Numbered from the stretch's first letter, positions 1 through 5,744 are shown. The stretch: DNA of 6,016 nt from Methanosarcinales archaeon (GCA_030666765.1 DAOUXE010000080.1:1-6016); one strand, 5' to 3'. The notes: generated by a model not told the origin, from the sequence alone. Numbers and translations are program-made.

Positions 1-150
1 AAAAATGGCAAGGTTTTGGGATGTGGAACTCACCCGAACATGGAGAGTTTTCATCACCCCAGCGCTCACCCAAATTTTGCCTTTCACAACGTCATGTATG
101 CGGGAAACGTTCTACTTAAAACAGTTGAAATAATATATCTGCATAAATAA
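1..150 (+). CDS. Possible 3' end of an unidentified ORF entering from the left edge
   Basis: Frame 1 is open from the first base to a TAA at 148-150, giving 49 residues that begin KNGKVLGCGTHPNMESFHH. The other two plus frames are also open for about 120 bases, so openness alone proves little. The GKVLGCG stretch vaguely recalls glycine-rich loops of acetyltransferase-type enzymes, but I cannot assign a family and the rest of the tail matches nothing I recognise. It may be the C-terminus of a gene lying mostly outside the window, a decayed gene, or non-coding sequence. Low confidence. Confidence 0.15.
   Translation, partial: KNGKVLGCGTHPNMESFHHPSAHPNFAFHNVMYAGNVLLKTVEIIYLHK
127..138 (+). promoter_or_regulatory. 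TATA-like AT-rich element
   Basis: GAAATAATATATC at about 126-138 resembles an archaeal BRE plus TATA box. Transcription would begin near 160 and run rightwards towards the short ORF at 225-356. The surrounding stretch (119-170) is generally AT-rich, so a chance match is quite possible. There is no operator-like palindrome next to it. Confidence 0.25.
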
Positions 151-370
151 AACAAATCTTCAACCAACAGCCAAAGGATACTCCGTAATTCCAGTCCGAT
201 GTGGCATGGATTCGGGAGACTAACATGTGGTACACGGAGGTCGGGGTGTGCCCACGTGGCTGGCATGTTTTTGTGGGGCTGGACCGCCGTACGTACCCGG
301 AAAATGGATTACCCGACTCACGCGATCCGGTCTTGCGTTTGAGCACCAACGCCTGAGTTAACCGTCCCTG
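151..370. other. Left-edge region with no convincing gene
   Basis: Two minus-strand ORFs of 60 and 77 codons overlap here. Neither has a Shine-Dalgarno site or family resemblance, and they compete with a plus-strand ORF over the same bases. The right part holds two exact 8-bp palindromes only 29 bases apart: CCACGTGG (252-259) and GTACGTAC (289-296). I see no tRNA, no clear transposon ends and no CRISPR repeat. It may be an intergenic spacer, a decayed element or an RNA-coding stretch. Confidence 0.4.
225..356 (+). CDS. Possible small ORF, 43 residues, unknown
   Basis: An ATG at 225 opens 43 codons ending in TGA at 354-356. GGGAG at 214-218 lies 6 bases upstream of the start, an acceptable Shine-Dalgarno spacing, and a TATA-like element lies about 90 bases upstream. 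The product is tryptophan- and arginine-containing, with no membrane segment and a single cysteine, and ends DSRDPVLRLSTNA. I do not recognise it. It could be a genuine small protein, the tail of a decayed gene (the frame is open back to 189), or chance. Confidence 0.2.
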   Translation: MWYTEVGVCPRGWHVFVGLDRRTYPENGLPDSRDPVLRLSTNA

Positions 371-640
371 TTAAATTAAAGCACCAATCATGAAAATCAG
401 CGCTAAAAAAATCAGAGTATCGGCACTTGCCCCATGCAGCCATGAGCGCAACCGAGCCGCTCCGCCCCGATGTGAGGAAGCCGCTCTTCGAGGAATCGCT
501 TCGCCCGGGCGTCTGCCGCCCGATCTTTGCCGAGGCGATATCGAGACATGATACTTGCTAGGTCGCCTGATAAAGAAGATAAACTTGCCCCCTGATCTCC
601 CTGAACGTCCATCCCTGTTCATGTCCTCGAAGATTCTCAT
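371..640 (-). CDS. Short terminal operon locus, frame uncertain (possible frameshifted small gene)
   Basis: This locus begins 55 bases after the ATPase stop. An ideal Shine-Dalgarno site (AGGTGAT, 647-653) sits 6 bases before the ATG at 640, so a translated start here is well supported. The frame read from 640 runs 89 codons to TAA at 371-373, but its middle is dominated by Arg, Ser, Gly and Pro, typical of the wrong frame of a GC-rich gene. The +1 frame (612-412, 66 codons) reads more like protein, with an amphipathic stretch such as KDRAADARAKRFLEERL, yet its own ATG has no good ribosome site. Frames could be joined at a G5 run (588-592) and again at a G4 run (430-433). The hydrophobic tail of the first frame (TLIFLALIFMIGALI) lies over a T7 tract and may be an artefact. 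It could be a small membrane-tailed protein, a frameshifted remnant or a sequencing error. No function is assigned. Confidence 0.35.
   Translation of the reverse strand: MRIFEDMNRDGRSGRSGGKFIFFIRRPSKYHVSISPRQRSGGRRPGEAIPRRAASSHRGGAARLRSWLHGASADTLIFLALIFMIGALI
405..411 (-). terminator. T7 tract, candidate operon terminator
   Basis: On the minus strand seven consecutive T residues follow immediately after the TGA (414-412) of the 612-412 reading frame. Archaeal RNA polymerase commonly terminates at U-rich tracts without needing a hairpin. This is the only T7 on the minus strand that I found downstream of the ABC genes, and it fits as the end of the operon transcript. The alternative is that it encodes part of a hydrophobic C-terminus in the 640-371 frame. 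Confidence 0.45.
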
Positions 641-646
641 GATCCC

Positions 647-653
647 ATCACCT
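647..653 (-). promoter_or_regulatory. Strong ribosome binding site AGGTGAT
   Basis: AGGTGAT complements the 16S rRNA 3' end well and lies 6 bases before the ATG at 640. It fixes that ATG as a probable translation start even though the downstream frame looks doubtful. Confidence 0.6.
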
Positions 654-695
654 GTCCGTGCATCCGGATTTCCTGTTGGCTCGTCCGAGAGTCAC

Positions 696-1406
696 CTACC
701 GCCGCGAATCCTCCACAATCCTCCCGTCGACTAACCTGATGATCCGGTCAGTCTTTGCAGCCATCTGTGCATCATGCGTCACAAGGATGAATGTCTGATT
801 ATGCTCATGGTTAAGCCTTCGCAGTAGTTCATAGATATTATCGCTACTTTTGGAGTCGAGGTTGCCTGTGGGCTCATCCCCGATGACGATCTCCGGGCTG
901 TTCGCAAGAGCCCGTGCAATTGCAACCCGCTGGTTCTGCCCGCCTGATAGCTGATTCGGTCTGTGATCTGCCCTGTCCTCCAGTCCGACTTCCTCAAGCA
1001 TCCTGCTTGCCATCTTCCGTGCTTTTGAGCGTTTGACGCCGTTTATCAATAGCGGCATCATCACGTTCTCGATTGCGTTAAAATCTGGCAGCAGGTGGTG
1101 ATACTGGAAGATGAATCCGAGTTTCCGGTTTCTCAGTCTGGAGCGCTCCTTTTCAGATGTTTTCGTGATATCGACCCCATCCAGGAGGATTGTTCCGCTC
1201 GTGGGCGTGTCAAGGATTCCGATCTGGTTTAGGAGCGTGCTCTTCCCGGATCCGGATGGTCCGATGATTGCAAGGAACTCTCCTTGCTCAATATCCAGGT
1301 TCACGCCGTCAAGAGCCTTCACCTCTGTGCCGTCGCCATATATCCTTGTCAGGTCTCGTATCTCAATTATCTTCTTTATATTCTCCATCATCTCTTCAGA
1401 CATCAT
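696..1406 (-). CDS. ABC transporter ATP-binding protein, MacB/LolD type
   Basis: This is a 236-residue cytoplasmic ATPase that would drive the two permeases encoded just upstream. All nucleotide-binding motifs are intact: Walker A GPSGSGKST (49-57), Q-loop Gln101, signature LSGGQ (153-157), Walker B IVIGDE (173-178) with catalytic Glu178, D-loop GNLDS (181-185) and H-loop His211. The segment RIYGDGTEVKALDGVNL (21-37) and DEPTGNLD are typical of the MacB/LolD (MJ0796-like) subfamily, whose members work with FtsX-type permeases. The length is normal for a free-standing subunit. The start at 1406 is chosen over a longer ORF from 1463 because GGAGG (1413-1417) lies 6 bases upstream and conserved homology begins only after this point. 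An ATG at 1403 is an equal alternative. The gene overlaps the upstream permease by 11 bases, which suggests translational coupling. The transported substrate cannot be read from this subunit. Confidence 0.95.
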   Translation of the reverse strand: MMSEEMMENIKKIIEIRDLTRIYGDGTEVKALDGVNLDIEQGEFLAIIGPSGSGKSTLLNQIGILDTPTSGTILLDGVDITKTSEKERSRLRNRKLGFIFQYHHLLPDFNAIENVMMPLLINGVKRSKARKMASRMLEEVGLEDRADHRPNQLSGGQNQRVAIARALANSPEIVIGDEPTGNLDSKSSDNIYELLRRLNHEHNQTFILVTHDAQMAAKTDRIIRLVDGRIVEDSRR

Positions 1407-2562
1407 GGATCGCCTCCACCGGGTCCATCTTCGAAGCCCTGCGGGCAGGGTATGCGCCTGCAATGATGTTGATTGCCATTGCGAAGACGCCGGCTATTAT
1501 GAAGTTTTCAGGGGTTATCAGGAATGGCAGGTGGTCCAGCCCAAAGTACATCTCAGGCGGCACCGGGATCGTGTATGCTGCAAGTGCGAGACACGATACG
1601 TATCCGAGCATCGATCCGATGATTACGCCCATCATTCCGAGTATGCACGCCTCAAAGAGGAATATGATGAGTATGCTTCTTCTGGAGGTTCCCATCGCCA
1701 TTAACATGCCGATCTCGCCCACCTTGTCCATCACGACCATGATCAGGATGTTTGCGATGCCAAAGCCCGATATTGCAAAGATCATGATGTAGAAGATGTA
1801 AGCAAACCCGGTCTGCTGGTCAATGAGGTCCAGTATCTCCCTGTTTCCTTCCATCCAGCTTGCGGCATCGTAGCCGGTCTCATAATCGATCTTCTCAGCA
1901 AGCGTGTCCGCTGCATAGATATCGCCAACGCGCACCCCAATCCCGGTGATTATGTCTCCTTTGCCATAGAAGTCCTGGACTCGCCCGAGATTCGCATAAG
2001 CAAGCGTCTCATCAGCCTGTGTTCCGGTTTGGATGATGCCAGTCACCGTAAAATCGGTCGGCTTTGATCCCGGGAACTTGGCGGTCACCGCATCACCGAT
2101 CTCCACCTCAAGGTTCTCTGCGAGTTTTGATCCGATGATTATGCGGTTTCCAAGTTCTGTGATGGACATGACATCCCCTGCAACGATGTCTTTCTCCATA
2201 TTTAGGATTTTGGTCTCATCTCCGGGATTTATGCCGTATAATACCGCTCCTTCCACGTTGTGTTGGTACTGAAGCGCGCAATCCCCCTGATAGCGGGGCG
2301 AGGCTGCAATAACACGGTCCTGCGCCCGTATGTAGTTCAGAAGTCCATGATACAGATAGATGTGGTCCTCATCCTCTTCTGGCGAGACTGTGACATGTGG
2401 CTGGTTTTCCACTGTTGCATCCACGATGTAGCTCGTAAATCCGCTGAGCATCGACATGGAGATCGTTATTATCGCAACCGCCAGTGCAACGGCTATTACT
2501 GAGAAGAGGGTCTGGCGCTGCCGTGACCTGATGTGCCTGATCGCAATATTCATCTCAAACAT
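1396..2562 (-). CDS. ABC transporter permease, MacB/FtsX type (second copy)
   Basis: This 388-residue integral membrane protein has the MacB/LolC layout. TM1 spans about 18-40, a large extracellular domain about 45-245, then come three more membrane segments at about 251-277, 297-327 and 352-371. FtsX-family landmarks are EIGMLMAMGTSRRS (283-296), in the cytoplasmic loop that contacts the ATPase, and the C-terminal YPARRASKMDPVEAI (371-385). It is a paralogue of the neighbouring permease: N-terminus, middle loop and C-terminus match while the extracellular domains have diverged, so the two probably pair as a heterodimer. A longer ORF begins at a GTG at 2589 that overlaps the previous stop, but it has only a weak ribosome site. 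The ATG at 2562 has AAAAGGAGG 8 bases upstream, and its product aligns with the start of the paralogue. Export or extraction of an unknown substrate is inferred from the family. Confidence 0.92.
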   Translation of the reverse strand: MFEMNIAIRHIRSRQRQTLFSVIAVALAVAIITISMSMLSGFTSYIVDATVENQPHVTVSPEEDEDHIYLYHGLLNYIRAQDRVIAASPRYQGDCALQYQHNVEGAVLYGINPGDETKILNMEKDIVAGDVMSITELGNRIIIGSKLAENLEVEIGDAVTAKFPGSKPTDFTVTGIIQTGTQADETLAYANLGRVQDFYGKGDIITGIGVRVGDIYAADTLAEKIDYETGYDAASWMEGNREILDLIDQQTGFAYIFYIMIFAISGFGIANILIMVVMDKVGEIGMLMAMGTSRRSILIIFLFEACILGMMGVIIGSMLGYVSCLALAAYTIPVPPEMYFGLDHLPFLITPENFIIAGVFAMAINIIAGAYPARRASKMDPVEAIHDV

Positions 2563-2570
2563 CTTTGCAG

Positions 2571-2579
2571 CCTCCTTTT
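2571..2579 (-). promoter_or_regulatory. Ribosome binding site deciding the second permease start
   Basis: AAAAGGAGG ends 8 bases before the ATG at 2562. The GTG at 2589, which would add nine residues, has only GCGGGGA directly against it. This site therefore favours the shorter protein and places the ribosome site in the 23-base gap between the two permease genes. Confidence 0.75.
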
Positions 2580-2585
2580 GGGGGA

Positions 2586-3758
2586 TCACTCCCCGCTGAT
2601 CGCCGCAACCGGGTCGAGCTTTGACGCACGTCTTGCAGGATATATGCCTGCGAGGAGATTCAGCAGGAATGTGAACATGACAATCACGACAACATCCTCC
2701 ATTCTCACGATGAACGGGATCGTTGAGACGCCGCCGTACGCTCCTTCCCCTGCCTCAAAGCTGTAAGGACCGCTCACCGAGGCGATCAGCACTCCCGCCG
2801 CTACGCCCAGAAGAGCGCCTATGAGTCCCATGATGCCACTTTCCATTACAAATATCTTCATGACACTTCGTCGGGACGCCCCCATCGCCATTAACATGCC
2901 GATCTCCTTTTTCTTCTTCATAACAACCATAAAGAGTGTGCTCACAATCCCAAATGTTGCAATCACGATGACCAGCCCGAGTATGATTGCGTTTGAGATG
3001 CTTTCGATCATTATCATCTGCATAATCTCAGGGTTTGTCTCCTTCCAGTCGGCGGCAGGATATCCCAGACTATCGATCTCGCTTGATATTGCCTCTGCCC
3101 CGCGGGGATCCTCCACTCTCACAAGGATTATGCTCACAACGCCGGGCTCGTCAAAGAACGTCTGGGCTGTCGAGAGGGAGGTGTACGCAACGCTCTCGTC
3201 CTGCGGTGTGCCGCTGTCATAGATTCCCACCACCTCAAGGGTGGCAGGCTTTGCCTCCGGAAAGCTTGCGTCGATGGAGTCCCCGATCTTAGCGTCCAGT
3301 TTCAGAGCGAGCGCATCCCCCAGCACAACACCGCTCCGGCTCACCTCAATGTCCCTGAGGCTGCCTTCTGTGATGTCGCTCCCGGTGCGGAGCACTATGT
3401 CGTGGTCGCTTGCAGAGATCCCCTGCATGATCACGTTTCCGGATTTGTCTTTGTGCGCAAATGTCGCAGCTCCGGCAAGAATTGGGGATGCGCCCACCAC
3501 ACAATCGATTCTCCGGATCTCGCCTGCGAGGTTTTTGTAGAGGTGGATGTAATCTTCGCCGCTCCTCGGTTCAACGGTCACATGTGGCATCTCGTCGATC
3601 GTCTTTGCGTAGAGTTCCTCTGTAAAGCCAACCATCATCGCCTGTGAGATCATGAGTATCATGACCGCAAGCCCGATTGCCAGAACAGAGAGAATCGTCT
3701 GCCTTTTACGGGACGATAGATGCCTCCATGCTATGAAGAGTTCAAACACCGGTATCAC
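2586..3758 (-). CDS. ABC transporter permease, MacB/FtsX type (first copy)
   Basis: This 390-residue membrane protein has TM1 at about 21-44, an extracellular domain at about 47-250 and three C-terminal membrane segments at about 257-280, 302-328 and 354-373. The cytoplasmic loop KKKEIGMLMAMGASRRS (282-298) and the tail YPARRASKLDPVAAI (373-387) are classic for FtsX-domain permeases. The extracellular part has the beta-rich MacB core pattern, with GVVLGDALALKLDAKIGD (143-160) corresponding to the usual 'vvlg..la..l....GD' motif. No ATG is available. The start is GTG at 3758 or, nine bases on, GTG at 3749. The second has GGTGAT 4 bases upstream and aligns with the paralogue's start, so the protein may be three residues shorter. 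Seven bases separate it from the upstream gene. It is expected to form the membrane channel with the second permease and to be powered by the ATPase. Confidence 0.92.
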   Translation of the reverse strand: MIPVFELFIAWRHLSSRKRQTILSVLAIGLAVMILMISQAMMVGFTEELYAKTIDEMPHVTVEPRSGEDYIHLYKNLAGEIRRIDCVVGASPILAGAATFAHKDKSGNVIMQGISASDHDIVLRTGSDITEGSLRDIEVSRSGVVLGDALALKLDAKIGDSIDASFPEAKPATLEVVGIYDSGTPQDESVAYTSLSTAQTFFDEPGVVSIILVRVEDPRGAEAISSEIDSLGYPAADWKETNPEIMQMIMIESISNAIILGLVIVIATFGIVSTLFMVVMKKKKEIGMLMAMGASRRSVMKIFVMESGIMGLIGALLGVAAGVLIASVSGPYSFEAGEGAYGGVSTIPFIVRMEDVVVIVMFTFLLNLLAGIYPARRASKLDPVAAISGE

Positions 3759-3765
3759 CCCATCT

Positions 3766-4881
3766 TCATCGGTTCCTGCGGAGGAGATACAGTGCCAGGA
3801 CCGTGAAAACCACCTGACAGACGTTAAAGCCCGGTGTCTCCGGGGCTGTGGTGGCAGTGGCAGAGGCTTCGTATCCGCGCTCTTCCGCTTCTATAACCGT
3901 CTCCAGTATGTCCACCACATCGCCGTCGTTTCCTATCACCTTTACAGATAGTTCATACATGCCTGCAGGGAGCCTGCTATCCCAGATAACCTCTGTCGTC
4001 TCATCATCATCTGACATCAGGATCGGGGATTTTTCCCGGATCTCCTCGATGGTCTCGCCATCCTTTGATACCGTAAAGACAATCTCGCCAGTAAACGGCA
4101 CCTGTGAGAGTCCCAGAACCGTTGCGCTTGCTCCGGTCTCGTCCCTGTAGAGTTCGGTTATGCGGGCATCGTCATCTGCAGTGAAATCCACGGATCTGGC
4201 GATTACAGTATTGCTTTGCCTCTGCGATGGGGCTTTGATCTTCACCCTGGCAGAGTACGGATGGTTGTTTTCGAGGCGCACATTCCAGTCCTCTGATAGC
4301 GGTGTTGTCTGCACCACATCGACTCTCTGGTCTGTTGTCCTGTAGATCACGGTATCTCCGTTAACGAGCATGTACTCTACATCCACAAGCACCGCCTGTG
4401 TGCCGTATATGGTTCTGTACGGCGACAGAATTACACTCACTCCGCGGGAATCCGGGATTATGTCTTCGATGTACACCCGTGGCAGCGAAGGGCCACCGTA
4501 CGAGAAGTTGCAGTATCGCGTCTTTCGCACCGAGCCTGCCACAGAGAGGGTCATTTTAGTGGTGTAGAACTCCTCCTCCGCCGGACTATTGATCTCCCAG
4601 TACACAACTCTCGTTATATCGGTGTCAGGAAGGACTTCGTCGATTATGAACCTCTTTGATCTCAGAACCTTGTCATCAAGTATCAGGTCAGCGTCGATTG
4701 TTATGTTTGTGTGATGCGCTCCTGAGTGGAGCGTGACATCAGCCGAATCGATGCTTGAGTAGAGGTCAACGATCTCGATATCCTCTGCGCTGGCTGCCTG
4801 AGCTGCGGCGGATGAAAGAATCATCGAAAACATCAAAAATACCAGAAGAGATGTTGTTATGACGAGTTTGTGTCTGTTCAT
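3766..4881 (-). CDS. Secreted Ig-like surface protein with PGF-CTERM sorting signal
   Basis: The 371-residue product begins with a Sec signal peptide: basic MNRHK, a hydrophobic core at about 7-22, and likely cleavage after the Ala-rich stretch near 29-32. The body is beta-strand-rich and seems to form about three Ig-like segments (roughly 35-130, 133-225 and 236-333). A short Thr/Ala-rich linker (339-347) precedes Pro350-Gly351-Phe352, a hydrophobic helix (about 353-367) and a basic RRNR end. That is the PGF-CTERM pattern, which archaeosortase A is known to process with lipid attachment at the cell surface. N-glycosylation sequons occur at Asn59 and Asn125. The ATG overlaps the TetR stop as ATGA, with GGAGG (4889-4893) 7 bases upstream. 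Its position next to MacB-type permeases suggests an extracellular partner such as adaptor, receptor or substrate-handling subunit, functionally comparable to MacA. This is inference, as no MacA-like hairpin or lipoyl domain is visible. Confidence 0.85.
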   Translation of the reverse strand: MNRHKLVITTSLLVFLMFSMILSSAAAQAASAEDIEIVDLYSSIDSADVTLHSGAHHTNITIDADLILDDKVLRSKRFIIDEVLPDTDITRVVYWEINSPAEEEFYTTKMTLSVAGSVRKTRYCNFSYGGPSLPRVYIEDIIPDSRGVSVILSPYRTIYGTQAVLVDVEYMLVNGDTVIYRTTDQRVDVVQTTPLSEDWNVRLENNHPYSARVKIKAPSQRQSNTVIARSVDFTADDDARITELYRDETGASATVLGLSQVPFTGEIVFTVSKDGETIEEIREKSPILMSDDDETTEVIWDSRLPAGMYELSVKVIGNDGDVVDILETVIEAEERGYEASATATTAPETPGFNVCQVVFTVLALYLLRRNR

Positions 4882-5522
4882 ACGGATGCCTCCATCTTTG
4901 ATACGTACTCCATGAATATCCCGGGCTCTGCGCCGAGTATCCTCTCAATGAAGTCGAATGTGGCGTCTGTTATCTCTTTCATCTTCTCTGCCTTATCTTC
5001 GAGACGGTACGTCTCATGGATGTGAGAGATTGCACCAGCGGTCTCAATGATAGCTAATGCCGCCATTTCCGGGTATCTGACATCGAAGAAGCCCGCGTCC
5101 ACCCCCTCTTCAATCATCCGGCTGAACGGAGGAATTATGATCTGAGGAACGCTTTTTTCAAACTTGATATGCAGATGCGCATTTCTCTCCATGTGGAAAT
5201 ACTCAACAAGCCCTTGTTTGGACCTACCAAGGCTGCTAAAGAAGCTAAAAACACCAAGGATCTTATCGATGGCGTCTGAATCGTCCCTGGAGGCTATATC
5301 CTCTATTCCAGCACGTATCTCTTCGATCCACCTGTCGGTTATCGCGCTTAATACCTCATCTTTTGATTTGAAGTAGTGGTAGAACGTGCCCTGTGCCACA
5401 CCGGCATTTCTGACGATTTCAGATACCGTGGTCCCCTCGTAGCCGTTTTCGAGGAAGAGCTTCTCTGCGGTGTCGATGAGTTCGCTGCGACGCGTTTCAG
5501 GGTCCATTACTGTGCGGGTCAT
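4878..5522 (-). CDS. TetR-family transcriptional regulator
   Basis: This 214-residue one-component regulator heads the operon. The N-terminal DNA-binding domain (about 10-58) is textbook: an AEKLFLENGYEGTTVSEIV helix region, then the recognition segment GVAQGTFYHYFKSKDEVL (41-58). The remainder (about 60-205) is an all-helical ligand-binding and dimerisation domain with no recognisable ligand signature. It ends with a DFIERILGA helix of the kind seen in many AcrR-like members. The ATG at 5522 has GAGG (5531-5534) 8 bases upstream; a second ATG at 5507 has none. The stop overlaps the next start by 4 bases, so regulator and transporter are probably made from one transcript. A palindromic operator lies 29-46 bases upstream of the start, which implies negative autoregulation. 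The expected role is ligand-released repression of the transporter operon, the usual arrangement for TetR-controlled exporters. The inducer is unknown. Confidence 0.95.
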   Translation of the reverse strand: MTRTVMDPETRRSELIDTAEKLFLENGYEGTTVSEIVRNAGVAQGTFYHYFKSKDEVLSAITDRWIEEIRAGIEDIASRDDSDAIDKILGVFSFFSSLGRSKQGLVEYFHMERNAHLHIKFEKSVPQIIIPPFSRMIEEGVDAGFFDVRYPEMAALAIIETAGAISHIHETYRLEDKAEKMKEITDATFDFIERILGAEPGIFMEYVSKMEASV

Positions 5523-5551
5523 GTTGTTTGCCTCGACAGGTCTTATGGTAT

Positions 5552-5568
5552 TGACTGACTGTCAATCA
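5552..5568. promoter_or_regulatory. 17-bp palindromic operator, probably bound by the TetR protein
   Basis: TGACTGACTGTCAATCA is an inverted repeat with 8-base half-sites around one central base, and only one symmetric pair (5555/5565) fails to match. Two perfect shorter dyads nest in it: ATTGAC/GTCAAT (5550-5566) and ACTGA/TCAGT (5554-5570). Its size and TGACTGAC-like half-site suit a TetR dimer. It lies downstream of the TATA box at the expected transcription start, so binding would block initiation. Confidence 0.75.
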
Positions 5569-5585
5569 GTTATTGGTGTAAACAA

Positions 5586-5600
5586 CATAAATAGTTTTCG
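5586..5600 (-). promoter_or_regulatory. Archaeal BRE/TATA promoter of the TetR-ABC operon
   Basis: On the minus strand CGAAAAC is followed by TATTTATG (5593-5586). A purine/A-rich BRE immediately before an AT-rich TATA box is the usual archaeal arrangement. Transcription should start about 25 bases on, near 5562-5566, leaving a leader of roughly 40 bases before the ATG at 5522. The predicted start falls inside the operator palindrome. Confidence 0.6.
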
Positions 5601-5643
5601 CGGTGGCAGGAAGCGACTGTCACCCCTGGCGTCGTGCCCGGGA

Positions 5644-5678
5644 CATCCGGCACCACCCCCAATTTTCGCTGCCGGATG
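5644..5678. repeat. 9-bp inverted repeat (hairpin-forming)
   Basis: CATCCGGCA (5644-5652) and TGCCGGATG (5670-5678) are perfect reverse complements separated by 17 bases. TTTT follows at 5681-5684 on the plus strand, so it resembles a weak plus-strand terminator, although no convincing plus-strand gene ends here. It could instead be a second regulatory dyad upstream of the operon promoter. Confidence 0.45.
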
Positions 5679-5720
5679 GCTTTTGATGGCGTATGTGTTT
5701 AGCTGGGGTGAAAAAAGATT

Positions 5721-5744
5721 CCACGAGATTTCACGAAACACAAG
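5721..5744. repeat. Short CACGA-type tandem motif patch
   Basis: The plus strand carries CACGAGATTT, then CACGAAACAC, then AAGAAG. Read on the minus strand this is a run of CTTGTG, TTCGTG and CTCGTG units. It resembles dispersed 'TTCGTG' repeat tracts that I recall from intergenic regions of many environmental genomes, but one short patch cannot establish that. Confidence 0.3.

Noticed and set aside
84..266. Minus-strand ORF of 60 codons
   Set aside because: No ribosome site or domain resemblance, and it overlaps the 116-349 ORF in another frame.
116..349. Minus-strand ORF of 77 codons
   Set aside because: No ribosome site, no recognisable domain, and compositionally unlike the operon genes. 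It overlaps another minus ORF and a plus ORF over the same bases.
225..370. tRNA or mobile-element end at the left edge
   Set aside because: I could not fold a cloverleaf or find paired terminal repeats; the short palindromes alone do not support either.
390..551. Plus-strand ORF of 53 codons starting MKISAKKIRV
   Set aside because: No Shine-Dalgarno site, antisense to the terminal operon locus, and rich in Arg, Pro and Ala as expected for a shadow frame.
1404..1463. Longer ATPase start at 1463
   Set aside because: The extra 19 residues are the antiparallel-phase reading of the permease tail. They lack a ribosome site and precede the usual family start; GGAGG favours 1406.
1111..1704. 197-codon plus-strand ORF
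   Set aside because: It lies antisense to the ATPase and second permease genes, both of which have intact family motifs. It has no ribosome site or domain resemblance.
1268..1792. 174-codon plus-strand ORF
   Set aside because: It is antisense to the ATPase/permease junction, and its hydrophobic runs mirror the permease membrane codons.
2821..3222. 133-codon plus-strand ORF
   Set aside because: It is antisense to the first permease, a shadow of its membrane and FtsX-loop codons.
5644..5684. Intrinsic terminator on the plus strand
   Set aside because: The stem is followed by only four T residues and no supported plus-strand gene ends before it, so it is reported only as an inverted repeat.
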